A stretch of DNA of 64,000 nucleotides from Bacteroides fragilis (GCF_002849695.1 NZ_CP018937.1:2170001-2234000), one strand, 5' to 3'; shown: positions 28,583-36,710, numbered from the stretch's first letter. The notes: generated by a model not told the origin, from the sequence alone. A program made the numbers and translations.

Positions 28583-29008
28583 TTACAGTTTATACAGGTC
28601 GCTTGCCGCCAGCAAGTCAACTTTCTTCTCTGTTAACACCCGGATACAATTTTCCATATCGTTGGGACGGATAATCACATTTGCAGAATTATTATTGGCA
28701 AATGAATACATATATTCAATGAAAACCCCTTCATTGGAAAGATATTGTAATACTTTAGCCAACGCACCGGGCACGTTAGGGCAGTTAATACCTACCACCT
28801 CCGTCACATTGACTGCGAAATGGTTATCTTTTAAAGCTTTGTAAGCCTTATCCGGATCGGATACAATTCCGCGGAGAATACCAAAATCGGCGTTCTCGGC
28901 AATGCAAAGAGCCGAAAGATTAATACCTTCCTTTGCCAATACTTCAGTCACCTCTGTCAGTCGGCCTGATTTATTTTCCAAAAAAATGGAAAGTTGTTTT
29001 GCTACCAT
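28583..29008 (-). CDS. Tandem ACT-domain protein
   Basis: A 141-residue cytoplasmic protein made of two ACT domains (about 4-68 and 72-140). The first reads QLSIFLENKSGRLTEVTEVLAKEGINL and the second has GINCPNVPGALAKVLQYLS. ACT domains bind amino acids and regulate metabolic enzymes. It follows paaK by 26 bp, a conserved pairing in Bacteroidetes and other anaerobes, which suggests it senses an aromatic or other amino acid and modulates the ligase or its pathway (inference). No catalytic domain. Confidence 0.9.
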   Translation of the reverse strand: MVAKQLSIFLENKSGRLTEVTEVLAKEGINLSALCIAENADFGILRGIVSDPDKAYKALKDNHFAVNVTEVVGINCPNVPGALAKVLQYLSNEGVFIEYMYSFANNNSANVIIRPNDMENCIRVLTEKKVDLLAASDLYKL

Positions 29009-29034
29009 AATAAATGACTTTATATTTATATTCG

Positions 29035-30333
29035 TTATAGTTTTCTATTATCAATCACACGCTTCGCTTTACCCACACTACGCTCGATGCTGCGAGGTTC
29101 CACCAACTTCACATCTACTCCCAAACCTAACACACTCTGCAAACGTGCTGTCAGCTTTTTCTTTAAAGCCAGCATCTTATTTATTTCATCCGAATAATAG
29201 TCCGGACGAACTTCAACTTTCAGTTCCATAGTATCCGTATTATTCTTACGGTCGATAGTCAGCAGATAATGCGGCTCAAACTCTACCATTTCCAAAATAA
29301 CAGATTCAATCTGTGTGGGGAATACATTGACTCCACGGATAATAAGCATATCATCGCTGCGTCCCAGAATACGATCCATACGTACCAAAGTACGTCCACA
29401 AGAGCATTTTTCATAATGCAATGCGGTCAGATCTTTCGTCCTGTAACGCAATAGAGGCATACCCTCTTTAGTCAGATGGGTGAAAACCAATTCACCGGTT
29501 TGCCCGGGCTCTACAGGCTGTAATGTATGCGGATCTATTATTTCAGGGAAGAAATGATCTTCATTCAAGTGGGTACCGTTTTGACACTCACATTCATATC
29601 CGACGCCGGGACCTGCAATTTCACTTAATCCATATATATCATAAGCCTTAATCCCTAATTTTGCCTCGATGTCTTTACGCATGCTTTCTGTCCAGGGTTC
29701 TGCACCGAAGGCGCCTGCTTTCAGCTTAAACTCTTCACGCGGGAAACCGGAATCATTAATCGCATCAGCCAGATAAAGGGCATAAGACGGTGTACAACAT
29801 AGGACGGTTGATCCGAAATCATGCATCAAAGTAATCTGTTTCTCCGTATTACCACTCGACATAGGAATAACTGAAGCCCCGATATTTTCGGCACCGGCAT
29901 GTGCTCCCAGCCCACCTGTAAACAGACCGTAGCCATATGACACCTGAAATATATCCGAACGGCTTGCTCCATAGGCCGTAAAGGCACGGGACAAACACTC
30001 TGCCCAGGACGATAAGTCTTTACGGGTATACCCTACTACAGTCGGTTTGCCGGTAGTACCCGATGATGCATGGATACGTACAATCTGACTCATAGGCACG
30101 GCACACAGTCCGAATGGATAATTGTCGCGTAAATCTAATTTAGTGGTAAATGGTAGTTTGGAGATGTCTTCTATTCCGTTGATATCATCAGGAGTGATAC
30201 CTAATTCTTGCATTTTCCTACGATAGAACGGCGTATTGTGATAAACGTATTCTACTATTTTCTTTAGTCTAATGCTCTGGATTTTACGCAAATTATCGCG
30301 TTCCATGCATTCGATGCTCTCATTCCAAATCAT
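29035..30333 (-). CDS. paaK: Phenylacetate-CoA ligase
   Basis: Activates arylacetates such as phenylacetate or indole-acetate to CoA thioesters with ATP. The 432-residue protein belongs to the AMP-forming ligase family, short PaaK type. Motifs include the phosphate loop RIHASSGTTGKPTVVGYT, YDIYGLSEIAGPG and the C-terminal hinge with DDMLIIRGVNVFPTQIE. In gut anaerobes it works with indolepyruvate ferredoxin oxidoreductase in aromatic amino-acid fermentation or reductive synthesis, but those genes are not in the window. Co-transcribed with the ACT gene 26 bp downstream; divergent from uvrB. Confidence 0.94.
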   Translation of the reverse strand: MIWNESIECMERDNLRKIQSIRLKKIVEYVYHNTPFYRRKMQELGITPDDINGIEDISKLPFTTKLDLRDNYPFGLCAVPMSQIVRIHASSGTTGKPTVVGYTRKDLSSWAECLSRAFTAYGASRSDIFQVSYGYGLFTGGLGAHAGAENIGASVIPMSSGNTEKQITLMHDFGSTVLCCTPSYALYLADAINDSGFPREEFKLKAGAFGAEPWTESMRKDIEAKLGIKAYDIYGLSEIAGPGVGYECECQNGTHLNEDHFFPEIIDPHTLQPVEPGQTGELVFTHLTKEGMPLLRYRTKDLTALHYEKCSCGRTLVRMDRILGRSDDMLIIRGVNVFPTQIESVILEMVEFEPHYLLTIDRKNNTDTMELKVEVRPDYYSDEINKMLALKKKLTARLQSVLGLGVDVKLVEPRSIERSVGKAKRVIDNRKL

Positions 30334-30448
30334 GTCTTTCGTTGTATTTTGTTAGTTATGTTGTGCAAAGTAAAGGATTTATTTTAAAAATCTATTTGTT
30401 TATCTCAACTATTTTGCCGAATATTGTCTTCTGAAAGAAAAAAGAAAC

Positions 30449-32482
30449 ATGAATTTTGAATTAACATCCGCATACAAGCCAACCGGAGATCAGCCGGAAG
30501 CAATCGCACAACTGACCGAAGGAGTTCTTGAAGGTATACCGGCACAAACGTTACTGGGTGTAACCGGTTCCGGAAAGACATTCACCATTGCCAATGTTAT
30601 TGCCAATATCAATAAACCTACGTTGATTCTGAGCCATAACAAAACGCTGGCAGCTCAGCTATATGGTGAATTTAAAGGATTTTTCCCCAATAACGCTGTC
30701 GAATATTACGTCTCTTATTATGATTATTACCAGCCGGAAGCCTACCTTCCGAGTTCGGATACATATATAGAAAAGGACCTCGCTATCAATGATGAAATTG
30801 ACAAGCTCAGATTGGCTGCAACTTCAGCTCTCCTTTCCGGAAGAAAAGATGTGGTGGTGGTATCTTCCGTATCTTGCATCTATGGTATGGGAAATCCATC
30901 GGATTTTTATGATAATGTTATTGAAATAGAGAGAGGGCGAACCATCAACCGCAATGTGTTTCTCCGACGATTGGTAGATAGTCTGTATATGCGTAACGAC
31001 ATCGAACTCAATCGTGGAAATTTCCGGGTAAAAGGAGACACGGTAGACATTTATCTGGCCTACTCGGACAATTTACTTCGGGTTACCTTTTGGGGGGATG
31101 AAATTGACGGCATCGAAGAAGTAGATCCGGTTTCCGGAGTAACCATCGCACCTTTTGAGGCTTATAAAATATATCCCGCCAACCTGTTTATGACTACCAA
31201 AGAAGCAACCTTACGCGCCATCCATGAAATAGAGGATGATCTCACCAAACAGGTTGCCTATTTCGAATCTATCGGCAAAGAATATGAAGCGAAACGCCTT
31301 TATGAGCGAGTAACATATGATATGGAAATGATACGGGAACTGGGTCATTGTTCCGGCATCGAAAACTATTCACGATACTTTGACGGTCGTGCAGCAGGTA
31401 CACGCCCTTACTGTCTGTTGGATTTTTTTCCGGATGATTTCTTGATTGTAATAGATGAAAGTCATGTAAGTGTTCCGCAAATACGTGCTATGTACGGAGG
31501 AGACCGGGCCCGCAAAATTAACTTGGTGGAATATGGCTTCCGACTGCCTGCCGCAATGGACAATCGCCCGTTAAAGTTCGAAGAATTCGAATCAATGGCT
31601 AAACAGGTTATCTATGTAAGTGCTACCCCCGCCGATTACGAACTGGTGCAATCAGAAGGCATCGTCGTTGAGCAAGTGATCCGCCCTACCGGTCTATTGG
31701 ATCCTATTATCGAAGTACGCCCCAGTCTAAACCAAATAGACGATTTGATGGAAGAGATCCAACTCCGTATCGAACGGGAAGAGCGCGTACTCGTAACTAC
31801 TCTGACTAAACGTATGGCTGAAGAATTAACGGAATATCTATTAAATAATAATGTACGTTGTAACTATATCCACAGCGATGTGGATACCTTAGAGCGCGTC
31901 AAGATCATGGATGATCTTCGCCAAGGTGTATATGACGTATTGATCGGGGTAAATTTATTACGTGAAGGACTTGATCTTCCGGAAGTATCACTGGTGGCCA
32001 TCCTCGACGCAGATAAAGAAGGTTTTCTCCGTTCACACCGCTCATTAACCCAAACAGCCGGACGAGCTGCCCGAAACGTAAACGGAATGGTAATCATGTA
32101 TGCCGACAAGATCACGGACAGCATGCGACTGACCATTGACGAAACTAACCGCCGCCGCGAAAAACAACTCGCATACAATGAAGAGCATGGAATCACTCCA
32201 CAGCAGATTAAGAAAACACGCAACTTGGCTGTATTCGGCAATGGTAACGAATGGGAGGAAACGCAAAAAGCAACCCGTGCATACGTGGAACCCTCTTCGC
32301 CCAATATTGCCGCAGATCCGGTCGTACAGTATATGAGTAAAGCTCAGCTGGAGAAAAGTATGGAACGCACCCGTAAACTGATGCAAGAAGCAGCTAAGAA
32401 GCTGGAATTCATTGAAGCTGCCCAATACAGGGACGAATTGCTCAAGATGGAAGACTTAATGAAAGAGAAGTGGCCGGGATAA
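30449..32482 (+). CDS. uvrB: Excinuclease ABC subunit B
   Basis: Helicase-like damage-verification subunit of nucleotide excision repair. The 677-residue protein has Walker A GVTGSGKT at 37-44, the beta-hairpin region YYVSYYDYYQPEAYLP, the DEAD-like VIDESHVSVPQ box, helicase motif VI QTAGRAARN, and a C-terminal UVR domain (EKSMERTRKLMQEAAKKLEF) that binds UvrC or UvrA. Length is standard. The start is the first ATG before FELTSAYKPTGDQPEAI, which is the normal family start. Confidence 0.98.
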   Translation: MNFELTSAYKPTGDQPEAIAQLTEGVLEGIPAQTLLGVTGSGKTFTIANVIANINKPTLILSHNKTLAAQLYGEFKGFFPNNAVEYYVSYYDYYQPEAYLPSSDTYIEKDLAINDEIDKLRLAATSALLSGRKDVVVVSSVSCIYGMGNPSDFYDNVIEIERGRTINRNVFLRRLVDSLYMRNDIELNRGNFRVKGDTVDIYLAYSDNLLRVTFWGDEIDGIEEVDPVSGVTIAPFEAYKIYPANLFMTTKEATLRAIHEIEDDLTKQVAYFESIGKEYEAKRLYERVTYDMEMIRELGHCSGIENYSRYFDGRAAGTRPYCLLDFFPDDFLIVIDESHVSVPQIRAMYGGDRARKINLVEYGFRLPAAMDNRPLKFEEFESMAKQVIYVSATPADYELVQSEGIVVEQVIRPTGLLDPIIEVRPSLNQIDDLMEEIQLRIEREERVLVTTLTKRMAEELTEYLLNNNVRCNYIHSDVDTLERVKIMDDLRQGVYDVLIGVNLLREGLDLPEVSLVAILDADKEGFLRSHRSLTQTAGRAARNVNGMVIMYADKITDSMRLTIDETNRRREKQLAYNEEHGITPQQIKKTRNLAVFGNGNEWEETQKATRAYVEPSSPNIAADPVVQYMSKAQLEKSMERTRKLMQEAAKKLEFIEAAQYRDELLKMEDLMKEKWPG

Positions 32483-32616
32483 AAAGCACCTTGGTTTTGA
32501 TAGAATAACAAGTAGTTAGAATATATCGGAGAAACCATCTTTTTCTTAATTATCCTAACAAATTCAATTAATAAATAAAATAAATGTTATAAAACCAGGC
32601 GTTTCTAATAAAACGC

Positions 32617-32646
32617 TTGCCAATATTTGAAAAAGCTGTATCTTTG
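32617..32646 (+). promoter_or_regulatory. Promoter of the candidate small RNA
   Basis: TTG at 32617-32619 (-33-like), then a 19-bp spacer, then TATCTTTG at 32639-32646. This is the best-spaced -33/-7 pair noticed in the window. An inverted repeat GCGTTT / AAACGC overlaps its upstream edge. Confidence 0.6.
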
Positions 32647-32652
32647 CAATGT

Positions 32653-32714
32653 GTTTTTCATAGTATTAGATTTAAGGTTAACAAAGGTTGGAGCAAGGCG
32701 TTGCTCCTTTTTTT
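32653..32714 (+). ncRNA. Candidate small RNA of about 60 nt
   Basis: A compact transcription unit: promoter box at 32639-32646, an expected start near 32653, an unstructured AT-rich body containing AGTATTAGATTTAAGGTTAA, and a strong terminator (stem GGAGCAA / TTGCTCC, loop GGCG, seven T, 32690-32714). No reading frame of any length starts inside. A second promoter box at 32747-32754 serves the next gene, so this unit is likely independent rather than a simple leader. I have an unverified impression that its body motif recurs in other Bacteroides genomes. It could instead be an attenuated leader of the SanA-like gene. Confidence 0.5.
32690..32714 (+). terminator. Terminator of the candidate small RNA
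   Basis: A perfect 7-bp GC-rich stem GGAGCAA / TTGCTCC with a 4-nt loop, followed by seven T. Confidence 0.85.
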
Positions 32715-32746
32715 ATGCTTTCAAGTCAACTTTCAACCCAAATCCC

Positions 32747-32754
32747 TATCTTTG
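32747..32754 (+). promoter_or_regulatory. -7 box for the SanA-like gene
   Basis: TATCTTTG lies 23 bp before the ATG at 32777 and after the small-RNA terminator. Confidence 0.6.
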
Positions 32755-32776
32755 CAAAGAACTCTGAATATAAAAA

Positions 32777-33415
32777 ATGAAAAAGATTATCTTTATAGGA
32801 GCACCTTTATTGCTGACAGTTCTTGTAATTACCATCTATGTATGTAATCGGACTATTCAGAAAAACAGTGAAGCATATCTTTATTCAACAGTATCCGATA
32901 TTCCCTATAATAAAGTAGGTCTGTTATTGGGCACCTCGCCCAAATTGAAAAACGGGAAAAACAATCTGTATTTCGACTATCGGATTAAAGCTGCCACAGA
33001 ATTATATAACGCAGGAAAAATCAAATATATATTGGTGAGCGGTGACAATCGGAGAAATGATTATAATGAACCCGAAGAAATGAAGCAGGCATTAATTGCC
33101 ATAGGTATTCCCGAACAGCAAATCATATTAGACTATGCCGGTCTGAGAACATTGGACTCTGTTATAAGAGCGCATTTAATTTTTGGTCTGGAGCGTTTCA
33201 CTCTGATTTCACAAGAATTTCACAATGAACGGGCTATTTTTCTGGCTCAGCAAAACCATCTTCAGGTTATTGGATATAATGCTCAGGACGTGAGTGCATA
33301 TGCCGGCTTTAAAACCAACCTTCGAGAATTACTGGCAAGAGTAAAAGTCTTTATGGATATCATTACCGATAAAGCTCCCAAACATCTTGGGGAAAAGATA
33401 GAGATACCGGAATAA
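32777..33415 (+). CDS. SanA/YdcF-type (DUF218) membrane protein
   Basis: A 212-residue protein with an N-terminal anchor helix (about 4-24) and a DUF218 domain. Family motifs are VGLLLGTSPKLKNG, the ILVSGDNRRNDYNEPEEM loop and TLDSVIRAHLIFG. In enterobacteria SanA affects envelope permeability to vancomycin at high temperature; ElyC relatives affect peptidoglycan precursor lipid. The soluble domain probably faces the periplasm. Followed after 32 bp by the transglutaminase gene in the same direction, a likely operon. Confidence 0.88.
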   Translation: MKKIIFIGAPLLLTVLVITIYVCNRTIQKNSEAYLYSTVSDIPYNKVGLLLGTSPKLKNGKNNLYFDYRIKAATELYNAGKIKYILVSGDNRRNDYNEPEEMKQALIAIGIPEQQIILDYAGLRTLDSVIRAHLIFGLERFTLISQEFHNERAIFLAQQNHLQVIGYNAQDVSAYAGFKTNLRELLARVKVFMDIITDKAPKHLGEKIEIPE

Positions 33416-33447
33416 TAATTTTAATATTTCCCTAATAACTCATTATC

Positions 33448-34233
33448 ATGAAAAACATGCAAAAGTTGCTATTTCTTTTTTTATTGTCGCTGATGCCATT
33501 TTCTTTCCTGTGTCATGCTCAGACGACTTATCGAATGGTGACAAGAAATTACTCTCCGGTCACAGATTCTTATCCACAAGAGGTTTCTGATTTAAAAAAG
33601 GCAGACAGTGTCTACCATTTCACCGTAAAAGTATCCAAAGCTTATGACGATACCTTAAAAAGAAAAGTAGCAGAAAAGGCCCTTTATATCCCCAATGACA
33701 TCTATGACGAAGAGGTTGCTCCTTATCTGAACCCAACCAAACTTATCGACTATTCTTCTCCTGCTATCGAACTCATAACAGACTCTTTATTCAAAGGTGA
33801 AGACAGTACAATGATAATTATTAAAAAAGGCTTAGAGTTTGTATCCCATTATATAAGTTTTGACGATTCTTTAGCCATGGCTATTTCAAAAGGTGATTGT
33901 AAAACATTGGATGTAAATCATATCCTCCAAAGAAAGAAAGGTACTTGTAGCGAATACACCAATTTGTTCACGGCACTTATGAGAAAGAAAGGAATTCCTT
34001 GCCGTTTTGTTGCCGGCTTTATTTTTATACCTGAACAAAAATTCTATGGATGTCATGCCTGGGCCGAATGTTACCTTAAACAATACGGATGGATGGCAGT
34101 AGACCCGCAATCTGGCAAAAGCTGGCTACCGACAACTATAATCCGACTCTTTGCCGGAAAAGATTATACAGACTGCGGACTGAACTCTTTCATGGATTTA
34201 GTACCTAAATCTATAGAAATAGTAAAAGAATAA
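33448..34233 (+). CDS. Exported transglutaminase-like protein
   Basis: A 261-residue protein with a signal peptide (first about 25 residues ending in LCHAQ). The C-terminal transglutaminase-like core (about 145-235) has the cysteine in KGTCSEYTNLFTALMRKKGI, the histidine in CHAWAECYL and the aspartate in VDPQSG, forming the Cys-His-Asp triad. Such proteins act as cysteine proteases or peptide-modifying enzymes in the envelope. It follows the SanA-like gene by 32 bp. AT-rich like the neighbouring accessory genes. Confidence 0.88.
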   Translation: MKNMQKLLFLFLLSLMPFSFLCHAQTTYRMVTRNYSPVTDSYPQEVSDLKKADSVYHFTVKVSKAYDDTLKRKVAEKALYIPNDIYDEEVAPYLNPTKLIDYSSPAIELITDSLFKGEDSTMIIIKKGLEFVSHYISFDDSLAMAISKGDCKTLDVNHILQRKKGTCSEYTNLFTALMRKKGIPCRFVAGFIFIPEQKFYGCHAWAECYLKQYGWMAVDPQSGKSWLPTTIIRLFAGKDYTDCGLNSFMDLVPKSIEIVKE

Positions 34234-34277
34234 ATACATATCAAAAATATAGAAAGGTGAATAACATTCAGATAATT

Positions 34278-34364
34278 ATGGAACAACAACTTCAACTCAA
34301 CGACCATAACAAACAAGAATATCCCTCTATGCATACGAAAGAGACATATTATTTTGTTTTTTAG
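34278..34364 (+). pseudogene. Truncated 5' end of an AlaX-like gene
   Basis: A 28-codon frame starting MEQQLQLN and running into YPSMHTKE before stopping in an inverted repeat. It matches the N-terminal layout of the intact AlaX-like gene at 34821: both begin ME and place the MHT of the zinc-binding HTxEH motif at codons 18-20, with glutamate at 22. After GAG (34345) the similarity stops and the frame ends in the left arm of the repeat flanking the GxxExxY gene. Best read as the stump of a second AlaX paralogue cut off by the element. It could also be a chance resemblance. Confidence 0.5.
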
Positions 34365-34375
34365 ACATAAGAACA
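34358..34375 (+). repeat. Left inverted repeat of the GxxExxY element
   Basis: TTTTTAGACATAAGAACA, the exact reverse complement of 34784-34801. It begins 12 bp before the GxxExxY start codon. Confidence 0.8.
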
Positions 34376-34386
34376 AAAGAAGGAAT

Positions 34387-34764
34387 ATGGAAATAGAAAG
34401 TTTGATAAAAACTATTATTCAGTGTGCATATAATGTAAGAACACATCTTGCTACGGGTTTTCTTGAAAGTGTTTATCAGAAAGCATTGATGATTGAATTA
34501 AAGGAAAAAGGTATTCATGCAGATACAGAAATGCCTATAAATGTATATTACAAAGATGAAATTGTGGGAGAATTTAGAGCGGACATAATCGTAAAAGGAG
34601 AAATAATCATTGAGCTTAAAGCTGTACAGCATCTTCTTCCCATACACGAAACCCAATTAGTAAATTACTTAACCGCTACCAATACAGACCACGGCTTATT
34701 AATAAACTTTGGCGGTGAACGCATTGAAATAAAAAGAAAATTCAGAGAATATAAACATTTATAA
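34387..34764 (+). CDS. GxxExxY protein
   Basis: A 125-residue protein carrying the family signature GFLESVYQKAL (residues about 24-34; GxxExxY). The core also has DxxExK-like elements, FRADIIVKGEIIIELKAV, which suggest a PD-(D/E)XK nuclease-like fold. The biochemical role of the family is not established. Start chosen at ATG 34387, in front of the conserved EIESLIKTII; an upstream in-frame extension lies in the inverted repeat. The gene is bracketed by perfect 18-bp inverted repeats and sits between a truncated and an intact AlaX-like gene, so it looks inserted. Confidence 0.9.
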   Translation: MEIESLIKTIIQCAYNVRTHLATGFLESVYQKALMIELKEKGIHADTEMPINVYYKDEIVGEFRADIIVKGEIIIELKAVQHLLPIHETQLVNYLTATNTDHGLLINFGGERIEIKRKFREYKHL

Positions 34765-34783
34765 TCACCCATAAGAAAAAATA

Positions 34784-34801
34784 TGTTCTTATGTCTAAAA
34801 A
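34784..34801 (-). repeat. Right inverted repeat of the GxxExxY element
   Basis: TGTTCTTATGTCTAAAAA, the exact reverse complement of 34358-34375. It contains an in-frame ATG (34791) for the next gene, which I regard as too early. Confidence 0.8.
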
Positions 34802-34820
34802 CAATAAAAATTTGTCTATT

Positions 34821-35285
34821 ATGGAAATAAACCAAGCAGCTCCCAAGTTTCAGGATGTGTCAATCGCGCCTATGCATACAGCAGAGCATTTGCTCAATGC
34901 TACTATGGTAAAAACATTCGGATGTCCACGTTCACGTAATGCACATATCGAAAAGAAAAAGAGCAAATGTGATTACGAACTTCCGGTTTGCCCAACCGAG
35001 GAGCAGATTCATGCCATTGAAGAAAAAGTAAACGAAGCCATCAATCGCCATTTACCTGTAACCTGTGAGTTCATGACACACGAAAAAGCCCAAAGCATTG
35101 TAGACCTGAGTAAGCTTCCGGAAAATGCAAGCGAAATGTTGCGTATTGTTAGAATAGGAGATTACGATGCCTGCGCCTGCATCGGGCAACACGTAGAAAA
35201 CACATCGGAAATAGGCATCTTTAAAATTATCAGTTACGACTATGCCGACGGAAAATTACGCCTTAGATTCAAACTGATAAAATAG
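34821..35285 (+). CDS. Alanyl-tRNA editing (AlaX-like) protein
   Basis: A 154-residue stand-alone relative of the editing (second additional) domain of threonyl/alanyl-tRNA synthetase. The zinc-binding pair is visible as HTAEH (residues 19-23) and CACIGQH (about 125-131). Such proteins deacylate mischarged Ser-tRNA or related substrates; exact specificity is not readable here. Start chosen at ATG 34821, because it aligns with the stump at 34278 in both length and position of MHT; an earlier ATG at 34791 lies in the right inverted repeat. No catalytic synthetase domain is attached. Confidence 0.85.
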   Translation: MEINQAAPKFQDVSIAPMHTAEHLLNATMVKTFGCPRSRNAHIEKKKSKCDYELPVCPTEEQIHAIEEKVNEAINRHLPVTCEFMTHEKAQSIVDLSKLPENASEMLRIVRIGDYDACACIGQHVENTSEIGIFKIISYDYADGKLRLRFKLIK

Positions 35286-35355
35286 GCATGTAATGGTATC
35301 GAACGACCAAGGGATTTTTAACAAATATCTTATCAAAGTATAAATAGGAGAACAA

Positions 35356-35407
35356 TTTGACAGCAAGATAGCAAGTTTGACATTACATCTCTGACATTTA
35401 GTCAAAC
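35356..35407 (+). promoter_or_regulatory. Repeated TTTGAC sites upstream of hsp20
   Basis: TTTGACA occurs at 35356-35362 and 35376-35382 (20 bp apart, same helical face) and the inverse GTCAAAC at 35401-35407, which forms an inverted pair with GTTTGAC at 35375-35381. They lie just upstream of the sigma-54-like box and could bind an activator (inference). Confidence 0.4.
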
Positions 35408-35424
35408 AAAGAAAGAATATGGCA

Positions 35425-35441
35425 CTGGCACAGGTTTTGTA
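35425..35441 (+). promoter_or_regulatory. Sigma-54-like promoter of hsp20
   Basis: CTGGCACAGGTTTTGTA matches the sigma-54 consensus YTGGCACGRNNNTTGCW at 12 of 14 defined positions with correct GG-to-G(C) spacing. It lies 88 bp before the start codon. No TAnnTTTG box occurs in this gap. Confidence 0.5.
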
Positions 35442-35529
35442 TCTTCTTTAGTGAACAACGGTTCAAAAGAAAGAGCCGGAGTTCAAAAATTAACCTGAAT
35501 GTTTAACTAAAAAGATAGGAGACTAAATT

Positions 35530-35958
35530 ATGATGCCTGTTAGAAGATCTCAGAATTGGTTACCAAGTATCTTTAATGATTTCTTTGATAACGAATGGAT
35601 GGTAAAAGCAAATGCTACTGCACCTGCTATCAACGTAATTGAAACTGAAAAAGCCTACAAAGTAGAGCTGGCTGCACCGGGAATGACCAAGGAAGATTTC
35701 AACGTGCGTATTGACGAAGAAAACAACCTGGTAATTTCAATGGAAAAGAAAACTGAAAACAAAGAAGAGAAAAAAGACGGTCGTTATCTGCGCCGTGAGT
35801 TTTCGTACTCAAAATTCCAGCAGACAATGATTCTGCCTGAAAATGTAGACAAAGATCACATTTCCGCACAAGTAGAAAATGGAGTTTTGAACATTGAATT
35901 GCCCAAATTAAGTGAAGAAGAAGTGAAGAAACCGGACAGAACCATTGAAGTTAAATAA
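35530..35958 (+). CDS. Small heat-shock protein, Hsp20/alpha-crystallin family
   Basis: An ATP-independent holdase of 142 residues. The alpha-crystallin domain (about 35-130) is clear: PAINVIETEKAYKVELAAPG, then DFNVRIDEENNLVISMEKK and the conserved ENGVLNIELPK strand. A short N-terminal region with NWLPSIFNDFF is typical. The start is one of two consecutive ATGs (35530 or 35533), preceded by the purine-rich AGATAGGAGAC, the strongest Shine-Dalgarno-like site noticed in the window. Upstream lies a sigma-54-like promoter and TTTGAC repeats; downstream is a strong terminator. Confidence 0.94.
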   Translation: MMPVRRSQNWLPSIFNDFFDNEWMVKANATAPAINVIETEKAYKVELAAPGMTKEDFNVRIDEENNLVISMEKKTENKEEKKDGRYLRREFSYSKFQQTMILPENVDKDHISAQVENGVLNIELPKLSEEEVKKPDRTIEVK

Positions 35959-36005
35959 GCTCATTGAATAAGGAAAGGTTCCCTAACACAAAGAGGACTA
36001 AGGGC

Positions 36006-36055
36006 TACACCGGAATTATTCTCCCTAAGGAGATGAAGTTCCGGTGTATTTTTTT
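36006..36055 (+). terminator. Terminator of hsp20
   Basis: A perfect 10-bp stem TACACCGGAA / TTCCGGTGTA with a 23-nt loop, followed by seven T, 48 bp past the stop. Confidence 0.9.
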
Positions 36056-36216
36056 ATAAAGTGCAACACAGTTAGCCCACGTCAAGATGGAATAAAACAA
36101 ACATTATATCATTATTCCTTCAATAACATCAAGTCTGTCATCCATCTTTTTTGAATATTCAACCGGCACTTCATCAATTAGATTGCTTTAATTAGGAAAT
36201 TTGGTAATATATGTTG

Positions 36217-36224
36217 TACCTTTG
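36217..36224 (+). promoter_or_regulatory. -7 box for the DUF6078-like gene
   Basis: TACCTTTG matches TAnnTTTG and lies 31 bp before the ATG at 36255. Confidence 0.6.
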
Positions 36225-36254
36225 TAAAACTATTATTAACCTATTATATATACA

Positions 36255-36710
36255 ATGGAAAAAGAAACGTTCGACTACTCAATGGTTCCCAATAATTTTA
36301 GTTTATGTATAGAACAAGATTGTCCAAATGCCGATACTTGCCTGCGTCGCATTGCGTACGATCATGTTCCGGCAAGTATAACTTTTCTGTCTATACTGAA
36401 TCCGAAAGCAAATAAAGAAGCGACAAGAAAAAAATGTCAACATTACTGTTCAAACGAAAAAGTACGTTATGCTAAAGGATTTGTACGCACTACGGGAGTC
36501 CTGACGGTAAATGCAGCAAGTACATTCCGCTACAAGCTAATTGCCACTTGGGGAATCAGACGATATTACCAGAAGCGAAAAGGGGAAACTTTACTCTCTC
36601 CCGTCGAACAACTACAAGTCATCTCACTTGCCCAAAAGCTGGGCGTTCATCAAGAAGAATACTTTGATAATTATATAGAAGAGTACAAATGGCATAATGA
36701 AACCGATTAA
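36255..36710 (+). CDS. Cysteine-rich DUF6078-like protein
   Basis: A 151-residue cytoplasmic protein without membrane segments. The N-terminal part has clustered cysteines: CIEQDCPNADTCLRR (about 19-33) and CQHYC (about 61-65), a pattern that could bind zinc or an Fe-S cluster. The C-terminal half is helical and basic (FRYKLIATWGIRRYYQKRKG), followed by SPVEQLQVISLAQKLGV. I associate it with the DUF6078 family seen in Bacteroides; that name is from recall and the function is unknown. It is a single gene with its own promoter. Confidence 0.75.
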   Translation: MEKETFDYSMVPNNFSLCIEQDCPNADTCLRRIAYDHVPASITFLSILNPKANKEATRKKCQHYCSNEKVRYAKGFVRTTGVLTVNAASTFRYKLIATWGIRRYYQKRKGETLLSPVEQLQVISLAQKLGVHQEEYFDNYIEEYKWHNETD

